From Candidatus Aminicenantota bacterium (GTDB lineage Bacteria; Acidobacteriota; Aminicenantia; Aminicenantales; UBA4085): a stretch of DNA of 6,515 bases. This document shows positions 5,129 through 6,515 of this stretch, one piece after another; positions within the stretch are counted from its first letter, which is position 1; every line of letters begins with the position of its first letter. The notes beneath the pieces are model-generated. The model was given only the letters and a program-made list of their open reading frames with translations, had not been told where the DNA came from and did no database searches. The stretch covers positions 22,739-29,253 of the forward strand of contig PMCY01000051.1 of the NCBI GenBank assembly GCA_003154255.1. The letters run 5' to 3'. Both the position numbers and the translations under genes were made by a program.

Positions 5129-6515
5129 ATGATCATATCCAAATTCACCCGCATGGCTCTGGCCCTCGTTCTCGGTCTGGTCCTCGTGGGATCGTTCTCC
5201 GCCCAGAACGCACCCACCATCACCGACCAGAGCCTCATCAAGCATCTTCACTGGCGGAATATCGGTCCGGCCAATTTTGTCGGCCGCATCTCAGCCTTCG
5301 AGGCCCTGGATAAGGACTTCTCCACCGTCCTGGTCGCCGGCGCATCGGGCGGCGTTTTTAAATCGATCAACGCGGGAACGACCTGGGAGCCGATCTTCGA
5401 CAAGTACGGCTCGGCCTCCATCGGCGACGTGGCTTTCTTCCAGAACGATCCCGCCATCATCTGGGTCGGGACGGGCGAGGAATGCGTCCGCAACAGCGTC
5501 GCCTGGGGTGACGGCATCTACAAATCCATCGACGGCGGCAAGACCTTCGCCAACATGGGACTGCGGACGACCCAGACGATCGGCCGCATCGTCACCCATC
5601 CGACGGATCCGAACCTCGTCTACGTGGCGGCCTCGGGCCACCCCTGGGGCTACACCGGCGACCGCGGGCTGTTCAAGACAACGGACGGCGGAAAGAGCTG
5701 GGTCAAGCTGTCCGGCGGCCTGCCCAACGACGGAAAAACCGGGGCCATCGACATGGTCATGGACCCGTCCGATCCGAACGTCATCTTCGTCTCGTTCTGG
5801 CAGCGCCTGCGCCAGCCCTGGCGTTTCGATTCCGGCGGGCCGAACGGCGGCATCTTTAAGTCGACCGACGCCGGGGCCACCTGGACCAAGCTGGCCAAGG
5901 GCCTGCCCCCGGGCGAAATCGGCCGGGTCGGCCTGGCCATCTCCCGCTCCAATCCCAAGATCCTCATGGCCGTCGTGGAGCACGGCTTCCAGCCCCGTCC
6001 CCAGGTCGTGGAGAACGGCGTGACCAGGGACAATCCCGATTACGCCGACATGACCAAGCTGGGCACGGGCATCTACCGGTCCGAGGACGGCGGGGCCACG
6101 TGGACTTACCAGAACCGGTTGAACAACCGGCCGTTCTATTACAGCCATCTCTACATCAATCCCGTCGAGGACAAGTGGGTCTACTTCCTGAATACCAATT
6201 TCAACTTCTCCAACGACGGCGGCAAGACCTGGTCGATCATGGGCGGCCTGCATCCCGATTTCCACGCGCTCTGGCTTGATCCGACCAACAAGAATCGTTT
6301 CTACGTCGGCCAGGACGGCGGCGCCTCTTTGACCTATGACCACGGCAAGACCTGGCTGTTCTACGACAATCTCAGCTTGGCCCAGTTCTACGCCGTCAGC
6401 GCGGACATGCGCGACCCGTATTACGTCTATGGCGGCCTGCAGGACAACGGCACCTGGGGCGGCCCGTCGATGAGCCGCGAGGGGACGATCCTGACCGACT
6501 TCTGGTTCAACATCG
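5129..6515 (+). CDS. Secreted BNR/Asp-box (VPS10/sortilin-like) beta-propeller protein, N-terminal part
   Basis: The frame is open from 5129 to the window edge, giving 462 residues of a longer protein; relatives are typically around 1000 residues. A Sec signal peptide is visible: basic start, hydrophobic core at 9-21, probable cleavage near residues 22-25 (GSFSA). Seven Asp-box type repeats follow: SINAGTTW (79), SIDGGKTF (133), TTDGGKSW (184), STDAGATW (245), SEDGGATW (318), SNDGGKTW (361) and TYDHGKTW (402). Spacing is 41-73 residues, each box marking a blade of a beta-propeller. Other family hallmarks are the opening HWRNIGPANFVGRI (41-54), HPDFHALWLDP (375-385) and GGLQDNGTWGGPS (435-447). 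Such proteins are often annotated as glycosyl hydrolase or WD40/YVTN/BNR-like, but catalysis is not established, and Asp boxes are structural. It has its own promoter and begins 128 bp after the hydrolase, so a joint role with the galactosidases is possible but unproven. The C-terminal region is not visible. Confidence 0.9.
   Translation, partial: MIISKFTRMALALVLGLVLVGSFSAQNAPTITDQSLIKHLHWRNIGPANFVGRISAFEALDKDFSTVLVAGASGGVFKSINAGTTWEPIFDKYGSASIGDVAFFQNDPAIIWVGTGEECVRNSVAWGDGIYKSIDGGKTFANMGLRTTQTIGRIVTHPTDPNLVYVAASGHPWGYTGDRGLFKTTDGGKSWVKLSGGLPNDGKTGAIDMVMDPSDPNVIFVSFWQRLRQPWRFDSGGPNGGIFKSTDAGATWTKLAKGLPPGEIGRVGLAISRSNPKILMAVVEHGFQPRPQVVENGVTRDNPDYADMTKLGTGIYRSEDGGATWTYQNRLNNRPFYYSHLYINPVEDKWVYFLNTNFNFSNDGGKTWSIMGGLHPDFHALWLDPTNKNRFYVGQDGGASLTYDHGKTWLFYDNLSLAQFYAVSADMRDPYYVYGGLQDNGTWGGPSMSREGTILTDFWFNI

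Noticed and set aside
5291..6343. 350-codon minus-strand frame within the Asp-box gene
   Set aside because: It is an antisense shadow; the repeated DGG codons read backwards give its valine/alanine-rich sequence.

Overview
The window is GC-rich, gene-dense bacterial DNA. The mix of a Hanks-type Ser/Thr kinase, a large BNR/Asp-box (VPS10-like) secreted protein, glycoside hydrolases and strong sigma70-like promoters fits Acidobacteriota or Aminicenantes-type genomes. That assignment comes from gene content and style only. No rRNA, tRNA, CRISPR array, transposase or phage gene was seen.

Layout: (i) 1-110, minus, the first 36 codons of a Ser/Thr protein kinase, cut by the window edge, with a good promoter at 162-190. 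(ii) 111-410, no convincing gene; it holds the kinase promoter and leader, a GC-rich inverted repeat and a possible broken small gene on the minus strand. (iii) 411-980, minus, an unidentified membrane protein with about six transmembrane segments. (iv) 1035-2669, minus, a GH36 alpha-galactosidase closely resembling the Thermotoga maritima GalA type. (v) 2670-2840, a divergent intergenic region dominated by a 119-bp imperfect palindrome. (vi) 2841-5000, plus, a secreted lipoprotein that looks like a remote clan GH-D (alpha-galactosidase-like) hydrolase. (vii) 5001-5128, an intergenic promoter region. (viii) 5129-6515, plus, the N-terminal 462 residues of a secreted Asp-box beta-propeller protein, cut by the window edge.

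The functional core is the divergent pair of galactosidase-type enzymes. The lipoprotein would act on glycosides outside the cytoplasmic membrane. The signal-less GH36 enzyme would act on short alpha-galactosides in the cytoplasm. No transporter or regulator lies between them. The flanking genes appear to be independent units, because each has its own recognisable promoter.

The most unusual features are regulatory and very compact. At 1010-1046 one 37-bp segment combines the galA stop codon, a terminator hairpin with its U-tract, and the -35 and -10 boxes of the next gene. At 2688-2806 a long inverted repeat places one copy of the same -35-like hexamer in front of each divergent gene.
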